Assembly (NCBI GenBank): GCA_001599755.1
Contig: BCHX01000004.1
Span: 5,084,001 to 5,148,000 of the forward strand
Reading direction: 5' to 3'
From: Gliomastix tumulicola
Taxonomy: Eukaryota; Ascomycota; Sordariomycetes; Hypocreales; Bionectriaceae
Length of the DNA: 64,000 nucleotides
Under the pieces are notes generated by a model that had not been told where the DNA came from, made no database searches, and saw only the letters and a program-made list of their open reading frames with translations. Position 1 is the first letter of the stretch, and every line of letters starts with the position of its first letter. The translations under genes and the position numbers were made by a program. Shown here piece by piece: positions 1-10,250 of this stretch.

Positions 1-28
1 CCAATTGCCCGGGTCCAACCGGGTCAAG

Positions 29-1648
29 ATGCGCAACTCGTGCACTCGCGCTCTGATCGCCGCCATCTGCTGTCTGGTCATGCTCATTGTCTTTCTCCAG
101 AGCGACAGCGCCACCGACGTCCGGTCACAGATCCTGCGCAAGACGGGCGTGGAGACGGCCGGTGCTCCTTCTGAGCAGCAGCCCCTCGACCAGTCGACGC
201 CAATGCCTCCGCAGAGCGTGACCTCGGAGCCCGACGAGCCTACGAGCGACCACGTCATGAACTGCGACATCGACATGAACCACCTCACCGAGATCAAGGA
301 TCGCTACAATCTGGAGAACAAGTTCCAATACATGAAGCGTTACGTCCGCTTCACCAGGACCGAGGGCATCCCGCGAAAGTCGATGACCCGTGTGGACCAG
401 AACCTCCTGCCTGGCAAGTTCAAGACGGTCGAGATTGGGCAGCACTATGGCCACCAGTCCTGCCCCGAGCCGTTCGATGTCCAGGTGACGCAATCTGGCA
501 TGCCCCGGAGTGTCAACGCATCCGATTTCCTGTTCGGAGTCTCGACCACCTACAACCGATTCATGGACCCTAATACGACACCCATCAACGAATGGATCTT
601 CTGGCTCACCGACAGCCGGGGCCACAGCAACGGCGGCAAGCTGCTTCTAATGCTTCTCGATGCCAACGACGAGGAGCTCCAGGAGGTTGCCAATCTGCTG
701 GGCGATGTCGGCATCGATGTCGATGTCTACCACAGCGATTCCTCTGTCGAGATGGCTGTTCGTTACCTGAACTTGGTACCTACGCTGTACAGCCACCCTG
801 ATGCCCACAGCAAGAAGTGGCTCGTCACATGCGACGACGATACCTTCTTTCCCAGCATGCACGGCCTGATCGAGAAAATCAACGGTTATGACCACACCCG
901 ACAGATGTACATCGGAACACTCTCTGAGGACGTCGGCGCCCTGGATCGCCACGGCTCCCAAGCATTCGGAGGTGCTGGCGTTTTCTTGTCGCTGCCCATG
1001 GCTGAGCAGATCTCTCTTCTGTATTCTAGCTGCACCTCGGAGGAGAAGATCCTGGAGTCCAACTCGGGATGGGGCCCTCAGGGCGATATCCTGCTCCGCA
1101 AGTGCATCTACGAGAACACGGAGACCCGCCTGACGACTGTTTGGGACCTATGGCAGCTCGACTTCTTCGGCGACCCGAGCGGCTTCTACGAATGGGGTAT
1201 CAAGCCTCTGTCTCTTCACCACTACCGCGGAGGTGGCTGGCACGTCGCCAAGCCCGGTCAGTACACCAAAATCGCCCACACCTGTGGCGAGGACTGCACA
1301 CTGCAGCGTTTCCAGACCAGGGACGACTTTGTCATCTCAGGCTACTCTGTCGCACACTACCCGATGGGTATCACATGGGATTATGCGCAGCAGGAGGGCA
1401 CACTGATGGCTGCTCCTGAGAACAAGGGCTGGAACCTCGACTTTGTGTTTGGCCCGCAGCGACCCTCGTTGCACAGGACGGGACGCAAGATTGCGTGGGA
1501 AATGCAGGAGTCAGAGATCAGGTCGGACGGCTCTGTCATCCAGACCTACACGCGCAAGAAGGACGACGAACGCTGGGTACACGAGGATCAGTCACCCATG
1601 AGTAACATTGATGGTGTGATTGAGCTTATCTGGATCCCGGGAGCTTGA
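29..1648 (+). CDS. GT31 / Fringe-like glycosyltransferase, type II membrane protein
   Basis: Predicted Golgi or ER glycosyltransferase of the fungal Fringe-like GT31 group, about 539 aa. Residues 7-24 form one hydrophobic signal anchor (ALIAAICCLVMLIVFL), followed by a Ser/Pro-rich stem. The luminal domain carries the acidic DDDTFF motif near residue 269, which in this family binds the metal and nucleotide sugar. It is followed by an FGGAGVFLS block typical of the family, and a later GGGWH segment. The ATG at 29 gives a clean anchor. The frame stays open to the left edge, so a longer N-terminus or an upstream exon cannot be excluded. No intron is needed. Donor and acceptor sugars cannot be read from the sequence. 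Confidence 0.8.
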   Translation: MRNSCTRALIAAICCLVMLIVFLQSDSATDVRSQILRKTGVETAGAPSEQQPLDQSTPMPPQSVTSEPDEPTSDHVMNCDIDMNHLTEIKDRYNLENKFQYMKRYVRFTRTEGIPRKSMTRVDQNLLPGKFKTVEIGQHYGHQSCPEPFDVQVTQSGMPRSVNASDFLFGVSTTYNRFMDPNTTPINEWIFWLTDSRGHSNGGKLLLMLLDANDEELQEVANLLGDVGIDVDVYHSDSSVEMAVRYLNLVPTLYSHPDAHSKKWLVTCDDDTFFPSMHGLIEKINGYDHTRQMYIGTLSEDVGALDRHGSQAFGGAGVFLSLPMAEQISLLYSSCTSEEKILESNSGWGPQGDILLRKCIYENTETRLTTVWDLWQLDFFGDPSGFYEWGIKPLSLHHYRGGGWHVAKPGQYTKIAHTCGEDCTLQRFQTRDDFVISGYSVAHYPMGITWDYAQQEGTLMAAPENKGWNLDFVFGPQRPSLHRTGRKIAWEMQESEIRSDGSVIQTYTRKKDDERWVHEDQSPMSNIDGVIELIWIPGA

Positions 1649-2687
1649 GTGCCCTGCCCTGCCCTGATTCACAGACGGCAAACTCTGGCTTGACTGCCTG
1701 CCGATGCACAGCAAATCCTGGTGGTCGATCCCAGTCGCCAGAAGATGCATCAGCTCGACAGGTTGTCATCCGCTGCGAGTGCTGGCTCCCGAAAACCAGC
1801 CGGGGCTGCACTATCCGCATCCTTATCATTTCCTTGTTCGTATTGAGACCACGGCCTTCCTCTGCTTTCCTGCAGTCCCTACTCCTTCGGGACTCTTTCT
1901 ACCTGTGATCCTGATAGGGGATCACCTGCTCTTGTTGAACAACTGGCGTTTCTGTCTCTAACTGAACTTGTTGTTTGTCACTTTGGCCGCTGCGAGCACG
2001 TCCGTCGAGACGTGTATGCGCGTTGTGGATATACATAGACTTGGCCGGCGCAAATATCTCATTGTACATCAGGTGTGGAACTATCTACAGCTTGTTTTTC
2101 TTGGTCTTTTCCTTTATCTCCTGTCTTTTTTGTCATCTTTTCTTTTCGTTTCGGGATATCTCAGGGACTTCGATTCGGCCATATGCAGGCCTGATGGAAG
2201 TGGTGGATGGAGCAATATGGTTTTGACGGGATCGTAAGTGATCTCCGTGTGTTGGCGTACACATAGCCTTTGTGCCTTTGGTTATAATAGGCCAGAGAAG
2301 CCCTCGTGTCAGTTGGCATGGAGGGAGAATATGCAATTTAGAGCAACATAGATGGCAATGATGAGACATCACAAACTCGCCCTGGTCCTCGTCGCGTGCC
2401 ATTGACGTCTTGGCAGATTTTTGCAGGTGGTTGATAAGATAAGGGGTCCTGGATATTTGCTGACTCATCCAAACCGTGCCCCTCCAACTTTGCGATCTTG
2501 GCAGGCGCTAACTGTCAACGCTCTACACATGAGGTCATCGTACTCTCTCCTACTTCGACTCGTGCTGGCCACGACGCCCTTGCTGCAGATTTCGCGGTGG
2601 TACTCTCTCTCTCTACGACCCTCTCGTGTTCTTTCTTTCGCTGCCTTGTGCTCGGACTGCTGGCTGATTCAGCCCTCGATCGGCGTC
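1649..2687. other. Intergenic: GT31 3' region and palA promoter
   Basis: No convincing gene. The right part is rich in CT/TTTC tracts (2090-2150 and 2560-2640), as in fungal promoters and 5' leaders. It contains three CTTGGC sites (GCCAAG on the other strand) at 2040, 2409 and 2497, which match the PacC core consensus GCCARG. Confidence 0.5.
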
Positions 2688-5601
2688 ATGTCTACGTGTG
2701 TTTTGCACTTCCCCAGCACCAGACGCGTGTGTTCTGGTGTTCCCACTGACGAGTTCTGCAAATAGGAGCAACATCCTCTCCCTGCCGTTCCGCAAGTCGA
2801 CGCACCTCTCTCTCGCGTCGACAATCCGCCAGTACATCAATACCAAATATGACCAGCACCCGGACATGTTCAAGCGCGACCTCGAGCTCATCGACGACCT
2901 GCGGCGGGATGCTGTGAATGTCCGCGAGCCGCACTCGAGCGGCATTGCGAAGCTTACAAGATACGCAGCGCAGCTTGTGTGGATTGGCGGGAAGTTCCCG
3001 ATTGATGTGAGTGGACGGACGCGAAGTGGCAGCATCACAAAGAAAGACGCGACGACGGGCGTGTACTGACCAGCCATAGATCGGCGCCGACTTCTCCTGG
3101 TACCCTGCCCTGGGCTACAACACCGAGCGACCCCTCGTGCGAAACAACCTCAAGTTCGAGCTCATGAACATCCTCTACAACCTCGCCGCTCTCTACTCGC
3201 AGCTCGCCATCAACACCCCGCGCGGCAACACCGAAGGCCTCAAGACGGCGGCCAACTACTTCTCCCTCGCCGCGGGCGTCCTCTCGCACCTCCAGACCGC
3301 CGTCCTCCCCGAGATCCGCATGTCCGACCCGCCCGAAGACATGGACGCCAGCACGCTCGAGTCCCTGACGCAGCTGATGCTCGCCCAGAGCCAGGAGTGC
3401 TTCTGGCAGAAGGCGGTCGTGGACGGGTACAAGGACGCGTCCATCGCCAAGCTCGCGACCCGCGTCTCCGATCTGTATAACCTGGCGGGGGAGGCCGCGG
3501 TCAAGAGCGACGCCGTGTCGAGCGCGTGGATACACCATGTCACTGCCAAGCACCACCACTTCGCGGCTGCGGCGCAGTACAGGGCTGCGTGCGACTGTCT
3601 GGAGAAGCGGAAGTTTGGCGAGGAGGTGGCGCGCTTGAAGGACTCGGTGGCGTGTGTTTCGGAGGGACTGAAGGAGACCAAGGGCGGGTATCTGAGCAAG
3701 ATGGTGGTGGACGATTTGAACACTCTGAAGCGGAAGGTGGAAGAGGACCTCAAGCGTGCTGAGAAGGACAACGACATGATTTATCTGCGTGAGTGCTTGG
3801 TTCTATCTATCTATCATTTGACTGTCTTGGGGGGTTTGCTAACCGGAGACGTTGCAGACGCGGTACCTCCCAAATCGGCATTGAAGATCCTCGAACGAGC
3901 GAATATGGCGGTGGCGCGGATCCCCCCTCAGGTCGCGAATCCCTACGATTATTTGGGCGAGAAAGCAGAGTTTGGACCGGGCCTCTTCTCTCGACTCGTC
4001 CCTTTCTCCGTCCATGTCGCCATCTCTATATACGAAGAACGCAGGGATCGCATGGTCAACCAGCACATCATCCAAAGACTGGAGACATTGACGGAGAATA
4101 TCCACACACTGCTTTCTTCCCTCGGCCTGCCGGGGTCATTACAGGCCATGGAAAAGCCCGTCGGACTTCCACAGTCGCTCGTACAGCACGCGGAGGATAT
4201 CAGACAGGCCGACGCAGTGAAGAGGGTGCGGCAGGGCTTCGTCGATATCGACAAGATGCGCGCGGCAGATCTGGCGATATTCGAAGAAGGAAAGGCCTCG
4301 TTGGCAGCTGAGGAGGAGGAAGACCAGAGGCTGCGTATGAGATACGGGACAGACCGCTGGACCAGACCCGACTCACGGAGCCACCCTGGGGGGCAGGAGC
4401 TGTGGAACTCAGCGGGCGACATCGACGGATACTTCACCAACAGTGTCGGTAGCGACGGCATTGTGCGCGAAAAGTTTGAGAACGTGGCAGATGTCCTGAG
4501 GGTGCTGGCGGGCTCGGACCGCGAACTCATGGACTATGTTCCCTCGTCGCGCAATACCGAGTCGTCTCAGGAGGTCAAAGCTGCTGTTGGCAGGCTGCGC
4601 AGCGCGTACAGTGATGTGCTGCGATTGGAGAGCCGTCGGCGCAAGAAGGTCGAGTCGTTGCGGGACTCGGCGAGACGCGACGACGTGAAGCCCGACATCC
4701 TCAAGGAGGCAGCCCGATTGGAGCGCGAGTACCCGACGACGACGCTTGTACCGGCACACTTCGAGGACTTCTTCGACCGCCGCCTGGATAAGCTGTACGA
4801 GCCCGAGATCGCCGCCGTGTCTAGAGAGGAGGAGGAGCAGGATACGACGCTGGCGGCCGTGGAGCGCGCGAACCGGGAGTTTGAGGCGCAGAAGAAGGCC
4901 GCGGGCGGACGTGGTTCAAGGGAGAGAGAGGAGGCGCTGCAACGGCTGGACACTGCGTACTTCAAGTACAAGGAGGTGGTGAACAATCTCGAGGCGGCCC
5001 GCAAGTTCTACAATGATCTCAACAAGATCGTTGGGCAGGCGTTCCGGGACCGAGTGAAACGTTGGGTGGCAGACCGGCATATGGAGGCGAGGAGCCTTGA
5101 AGAGTGAGTTTTCTTTCTTCTTTGCATCAATTGTCGGACATGTCGAGGACTAACACCGTTTACTACTTCAGGGAGATCAACATGCCTCCGCTGTCGAATC
5201 TGGCCATCGGGCAAGGAGCACAACAGCAGCCGGCAGCACAGCCAGACGCGCAGAAGCTTTATTCTAAACAGCCGTCCCCGGCACAGCCTCCTGCGCCTCA
5301 AGCTGCTCCGCCAGAGCTGAGCATCCAGTCATGGGGTGCTGCGGCAAACGCCTCTCCAGGGAGGGAGTCTGCTCTGCCGCAGCCTCGGGCTGTCGCTCCC
5401 CAGACATGGCAGCCGGGGCAAAGCATTCGCTTCGGAGGCTCCCCAGCCCCCCAGCAGCCCCCAATGCCGCAAGCCCCGACCCAGACACCGGTCTATGGCC
5501 AGCAGGGGCAACAGCCACAGCATCATCAGCAGCAGCAGATCCCGGCTCAAGGCCAGGGGCAGCAGACCTGGGATCGCGCTACGGGGATTCGATTTGGGTG
5601 A
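2688..5601 (+). CDS. palA: PalA/Rim20, BRO1-domain pH-signalling adaptor
   Basis: Component of the ambient-pH (Pal/Rim) pathway. In this family the BRO1 domain binds ESCRT-III (Vps32) and the central V domain binds YPXL/I motifs of PacC/Rim101 for its proteolytic activation at endosomes or plasma membrane. Five exons: 2688-2695, 2766-3006, 3080-3788, 3858-5103, 5172-5601; they sum to 877 codons plus stop. The 8-bp first exon (ATG TCT AC) was chosen because it yields MSTSNILSLPFR, the family's N-terminus. BRO1 domain about residues 5-380, with helices such as YDQHPDMFKRDLELIDDLRRD. The V domain runs to about 730. The last exon encodes a Pro/Gln-rich tail ending in GIRFG. The 3' end lies only 209 bp from the convergent monooxygenase gene. 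Confidence 0.93.
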
Positions 5602-5810
5602 TAGCATGTACTTGGATAACGATGGAAGCATGCGGATTGGAGGGTGCTAGGTTGATGTTTCTACGCGTCTGGATTACGAACATCTGAACGATGAATGAGG
5701 AAAACAAAAGGAAGAAGGATAGAATCATATTTTAGCCAGAGAAGTCTTGAATCATAGCCTGATAAATGTTTAGAGGACCTGAATATCTGTTTGGATACAC
5801 TCGAGCCTTT

Positions 5811-7725
5811 TTAGACTGGATGCTGGGCCTGCCACTCCCCATTGACCGTGCGATAATCACCCGGCTTATACGGACTCGAAATCTCCTTCCAAAACCAGCC
5901 CTTCCTCCTCCAGGCCAATCCCAGATCCTGGAGAAGCAGATCAAAGTAAGGCACAGCATCGAAGATGAAACTGGGCGCCCTGGACGTCCCCCAATCCGCG
6001 GGATACCGCCACTTCCCAAAGCGATTGTGCAGCACCGCCTCCCGCTGCACGATCTCTGTGGCATCCTCATCACCAAGGGCAGCGCTCGGGTCTCTGGTCA
6101 GCTGGCCGTTGAAGTAGGCGCTTACCCAGAGGCCTTGGATGTGGGCTGTGATGGCGTTGCTGAAGCAGCTTGCGAAGCCGACGAAGGCGATGTCACGGGA
6201 TCTGAGGAATCGCTCGGACGCCGGGACGAGGAAGTGATAGAGCATGAACGAGCCGTTTTTGCCTTGGAGTCCTGGCTGAGAGGATGCTGGCAGAGGGTTG
6301 GCTGGGCGCCGGGCGAGGATTGGAAATTGTTCGACGATGGCTGCGTCCGCTTGGTCGAGAGCCGACTGCTGATCGGAAGAGACGAGGTCTGAGGAGGTCT
6401 TGGCTGATGCAGCAGCTGGTATGGCCAAGTCTTTCTCGATGCCGAGCGGGAGGAACGTGATGTTGGGGGCTTGTTTCCAGCCTGTGTGCGCCAGCAACGC
6501 ATCTGACTCGAGCTGCGTGCCGTCACTCAGGTGCACTTTTCCGGGGCTTAGATGGTCGATCTCGCCGATGTAGATGTTCACCATGTCGCCCTTGATTACG
6601 TCCCAGATGTTCGTGTCGTAGTTCTCGATGCTGTAGCTCGTCGCCGTCGACATGACATCGTCCCAGGGCTTCAGCTTCGCCGTGTCGGGATGTGCGTCGT
6701 AGTTGTTCAGGGTGAGAACATCGTCCATGAGGACCTTCCAGAAAGCGCCTACCACAGCCCGGCCGATCCAGGTTCGGTGAAGAAAACCTCGGATGGCGTC
6801 GTAGCCGTCAGCGTGGCCCCAGATACAGGGGCTGAACCATGACAGGAACCGGATGTTGGCCAGCTCCTCGATCCACCTCTTGAAAGGCGTGACGTAGGAA
6901 GGCGACTGCCAGCAGGGCCCGCGTCCAGACTCTATGTTCTTGATTAACGATGCGGAACGTTCGTTGAGGGAAAAAAAGATGAGTTGGTAAGACATACCTC
7001 GGATCACCCAGTTCACCTTGACACCAGCCGTGGCGTACGTGTACATGGCGTCCCACGCGAGCTTGCTGCCAGCAAAAATGGTGACCGTCTTCCCCTTTTC
7101 GATCGTGTGCTTGTAGTCCAGGAAATCCTTGCCGTGGAAGATTGGTCCCCCGAATGACTCCTGGCCCTGGAAGTTGGGGAGAGGCCGGGCCTCGGATGTC
7201 AGTCCGCTCGCCACAACCAGACGACGTGCAAAGACACGGCTCTCGCGTCCAGTGGCCGAATCTACTACCGTGAGCGTCCACCCCCCGCCAGCAGCGGCTT
7301 CCCCGGACTCGCGGTGCTCTGCGGAAGTGACCCTGCTGTTGAAGCGTATGAGGCGGAGTATGTCGAACTCGGTCGCATACGCCTCAAGATAGGCATGGAG
7401 CACCTCGCCGGGGATGTACTGCCCCGGCTGCACGCCGAATCTGTCCGGGTCCATGGGGAAGTCCGGGTACTGGTACGTGCCCAGGAGGTTGTTACTCTTG
7501 AGGCCCGGGTACAGGCGGTGCGAGGCCCATGTGCCTCCCAGGCTGCTTGCTCCCTCGAACACGGCGAGGGAGCTGCCCGGATTGAGACAGCGGAGCTGTT
7601 TCGCGGCGCCGAGGCCGAAGGGGCCTGTTCGCTGGTGTGTGAGAGAGGGTAGAGGAGATATGGGGTGGTGGTGGTGGCTTTGTGTGCTTACCAGCTCCAA
7701 TAACGACCAAGTCCAACTCTTCCAT
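5811..7725 (-). CDS. Flavin-dependent monooxygenase (FMO-like)
   Basis: NADPH/FAD-dependent monooxygenase of the FMO-like family, 593 aa. Three exons: 7725-7692, 7624-6998, 6931-5811. The first intron splits the dinucleotide-binding motif: joining restores GAGPFGLGAAKQL (Gly10, Gly12, Gly15), which no unspliced frame gives. The second intron (66 bp) would read through in frame but its removal restores the expected IRESGRGPCW. A second nucleotide-binding stretch, TIFAGSKLAWDAM, lies near residue 185. No membrane helix or signal peptide is evident, so it is probably soluble. The substrate is unknown. Neighbours (palA, MYND protein) give no pathway hint. Confidence 0.85.
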
Positions 7726-8998
7726 GCTGTATGTAGTATAGGCTTCTGATGAAAGGACTGATTGTCGGGGAGAAAATTGAGGAAGATAATGTGGCGTGAA
7801 AAAGGATCCTGATGCCCCTTGCTTCCGAGTGCGTGTCGCGTGGACACCGTCGGCTAAATACCGCCCGTCCATGATCCATGAGGGACCCCTTTACCCCTGG
7901 CAGCCCTGTCGTATTTCGGGTCAGCAGACGGATCCTGGAAGGATTTCCTTCTATTATGGGACCGAGTGGATGTGTCTGACAGCTGGAGACAGGCAAGGCA
8001 GTCTTTTTGTTTGTCTTTTTCCCATGCCCTGGATCTGAGACCCCGTCCAAGGGAAATCAGTTTAGGGCTGATGCTAAGGCTGACGATGAGACGGGGTCTT
8101 TAGGGCTGAGGCGTGGAACGTGCGTTTTGATGGCCTATCAGGAGGTCGACATCTCTTATTTCGAGGCGGTGTGCTGATTGTGAATGGAACTTTTGCTAAC
8201 GCATGTAATTTGACGTCCACTCTAGGACGTTTGCTATATTCCTATGATGCACCCGGCCCAGCTGAGACTAAGAAGCCCCAAGAGGCTATTGGCTTGACGT
8301 ACAGAGTGAGGGCTAGGACTTACCGCAAATGGAAGCTATCCAGTTACGGCGGTGCATTGCTTGAACGTGTCCATGGATGCAGGGTAGTAGTGTGAATGGG
8401 ACTGACTGACCAACTGCGTCCGTCATTCATGCAGGAACTGTAATAAGATCAACGTCAGGGATCGGGCCGCTGCTATGACAGCTGGAAAAGCTGGCTAGCG
8501 CTGCTCCTACTGGCTCCGGTCTCTCTCGCGCTCTCTCGGCGTGTGTATGTGTATGTGTCTATGAATGAGTGAGTATGAGTGAATATATTTAACTGATCAC
8601 TAATCATTAAATCAGGCTCTGATCAAGACGTGATTGAATTTGCACGAACTGCGTCTCCTTTCAATAGGAAATGCTGGAATCCATGCTTGCAGCGCTTTCT
8701 GTGCCTCAGTCGATGCTTCAAAACCAGCTTTGCCAGACTATTGCAGCAGCCAGACGCTGAAGTTGCTGCCGTTGATTCAACGCAAGGAATAGCTGAAGAG
8801 GCGGGGTAATATGAGGTGACGTCAACTTCCTGCAGGTTGTGTCTCAGGCTGACATTGGGCATCATTCAAAAGTCGGTGTCGCATCGGTGCTGCCATCTTC
8901 CCATCTTCCCTACACTCTCCAGCTTCATATCAACCGGCTTCATATCAACCTAGCGCACGAATACCCTCAAGACCGACGCCCGCTTCCCCATCCCCATC
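7726..8998. other. Intergenic, divergent promoter of FMO and MYND genes
   Basis: About 1.27 kb between divergent genes. It holds a GT-rich tract at 8535-8560 and, just before the MYND start, a short direct repeat (CTTCATATCAACC twice, 8930-8950). No protein-coding or RNA gene recognised. Confidence 0.5.
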
Positions 8999-9997
8999 AT
9001 GTCAGCACCTCCATCTTGCCCCGTCTGCCAAGCGACGGACAACCTCCGCCGGTGCTCGGGCTGCAGTCTAGCCTACTACTGCGGACCGAATCACCAACGC
9101 GCGGACCGAGCACAGCACAGGAAGGGCTGCACTGCCGTCAAGGAGAGAATGGAGGCATACCTGGTCGAGAAGCAGCGCCTGCCGCTCCGGAGTGTCGATG
9201 CCGCGACGGTGGCTCGGCTGCAGAAGACGGACGTCGAGGTGGCCTTGATGGCGCGGCCGTACATCAACGCGGCGCTGCTGCTGATCCAGGCGGTGACGCT
9301 GCACTTTGACCGCAGGGGCGCGACGGAAGAGGTCCTCCGCCTCCTCCTGGAGTGCGAGTTGCACGTGTGCCAGCTCGAACTGCCCGAGCGGCGCCGCGGC
9401 GAGGTCATCCCGGGCCACTACATCCGCATCGGCAGAGACCACGACGCGTACAGCTACATGAAGTGGAGGAACCGCGGCATGCCGAACGAGCCCTCGAGGG
9501 TTCACGACATGTTCGAGTCGCCCGATGGCTGGTGGCAGAGCGAGAGCGTCGACATTGGGCAGGTATCGGCACTGGCGCTGATCAAGACGCGCTTCCTGCT
9601 CGACTTGCAGGCCATACAGAAGGCCGCCAGAGGTCTCGAGGGCGATGTCTCCGAGAAGCTGCCGCGGGAGATATTCGACCTGATCCGGCGGAAGTTGACG
9701 ACCTCTTCCCTCTTGGAGGCGAGACCACAGCTGCTGTCGGCCAGCAAGGATGAGATCTTTGCGCTCATCCAAACGTTGAAGGCACACATAAGGACCCTGT
9801 TTCGGCGCATGGTCAATCACGGGACCTACGGCATCTCCTTCCCCGGCGGCTCTCAGCTTTGGTTGACCAAGGAACAGGCATGCTTCATGGTGAAGTCGTC
9901 TCACCTTGCCTGGGTTGAATCCCCTGGAGCTGTCGACGTGGCTGGGGCTGTGGCTGAGTCTTTGAAGGGCGAGATTCAATTGCCGGTTCGGTATTAG
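8999..9997 (+). CDS. MYND-type zinc-finger protein
   Basis: Intronless 332-aa protein. An N-terminal MYND finger at about residues 7-45 starts CPVC, continues CSGC and YYCGPNHQ and ends HRKGC. The usual second Cys of the CQ pair is replaced by His (NHQ), which can still ligate zinc. MYND fingers mediate protein-protein contacts. The remaining ~285 residues are helical and charged and resemble the C-terminal region of other fungal MYND-only proteins, with no SET domain visible. Probably nuclear or cytoplasmic; partners unknown. The start is the first ATG and places the finger at the very N-terminus as usual. Confidence 0.8.
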   Translation: MSAPPSCPVCQATDNLRRCSGCSLAYYCGPNHQRADRAQHRKGCTAVKERMEAYLVEKQRLPLRSVDAATVARLQKTDVEVALMARPYINAALLLIQAVTLHFDRRGATEEVLRLLLECELHVCQLELPERRRGEVIPGHYIRIGRDHDAYSYMKWRNRGMPNEPSRVHDMFESPDGWWQSESVDIGQVSALALIKTRFLLDLQAIQKAARGLEGDVSEKLPREIFDLIRRKLTTSSLLEARPQLLSASKDEIFALIQTLKAHIRTLFRRMVNHGTYGISFPGGSQLWLTKEQACFMVKSSHLAWVESPGAVDVAGAVAESLKGEIQLPVRY

Positions 9998-10250
9998 ATA
10001 CAAGTTGAGTCAGTTGTTTGAAGGGTCAAGTGCTGGAGTGACAGATAGCCAGAAGGCTGTGGACAGAACATCTCAAGATTGATACGAGAGGCAATTACAG
10101 ACGGACACATGTGTACGGAGAGAGAACAATCATCGTAACTGAATCAAAATCCCATTCAACATTACCAAATTACCAAACTACCAATCCATAAAAGCAATAA
10201 CCTAATCATACAAACATGTCATTCTCGTAGCGGCGGCTCAAATTAACCGC

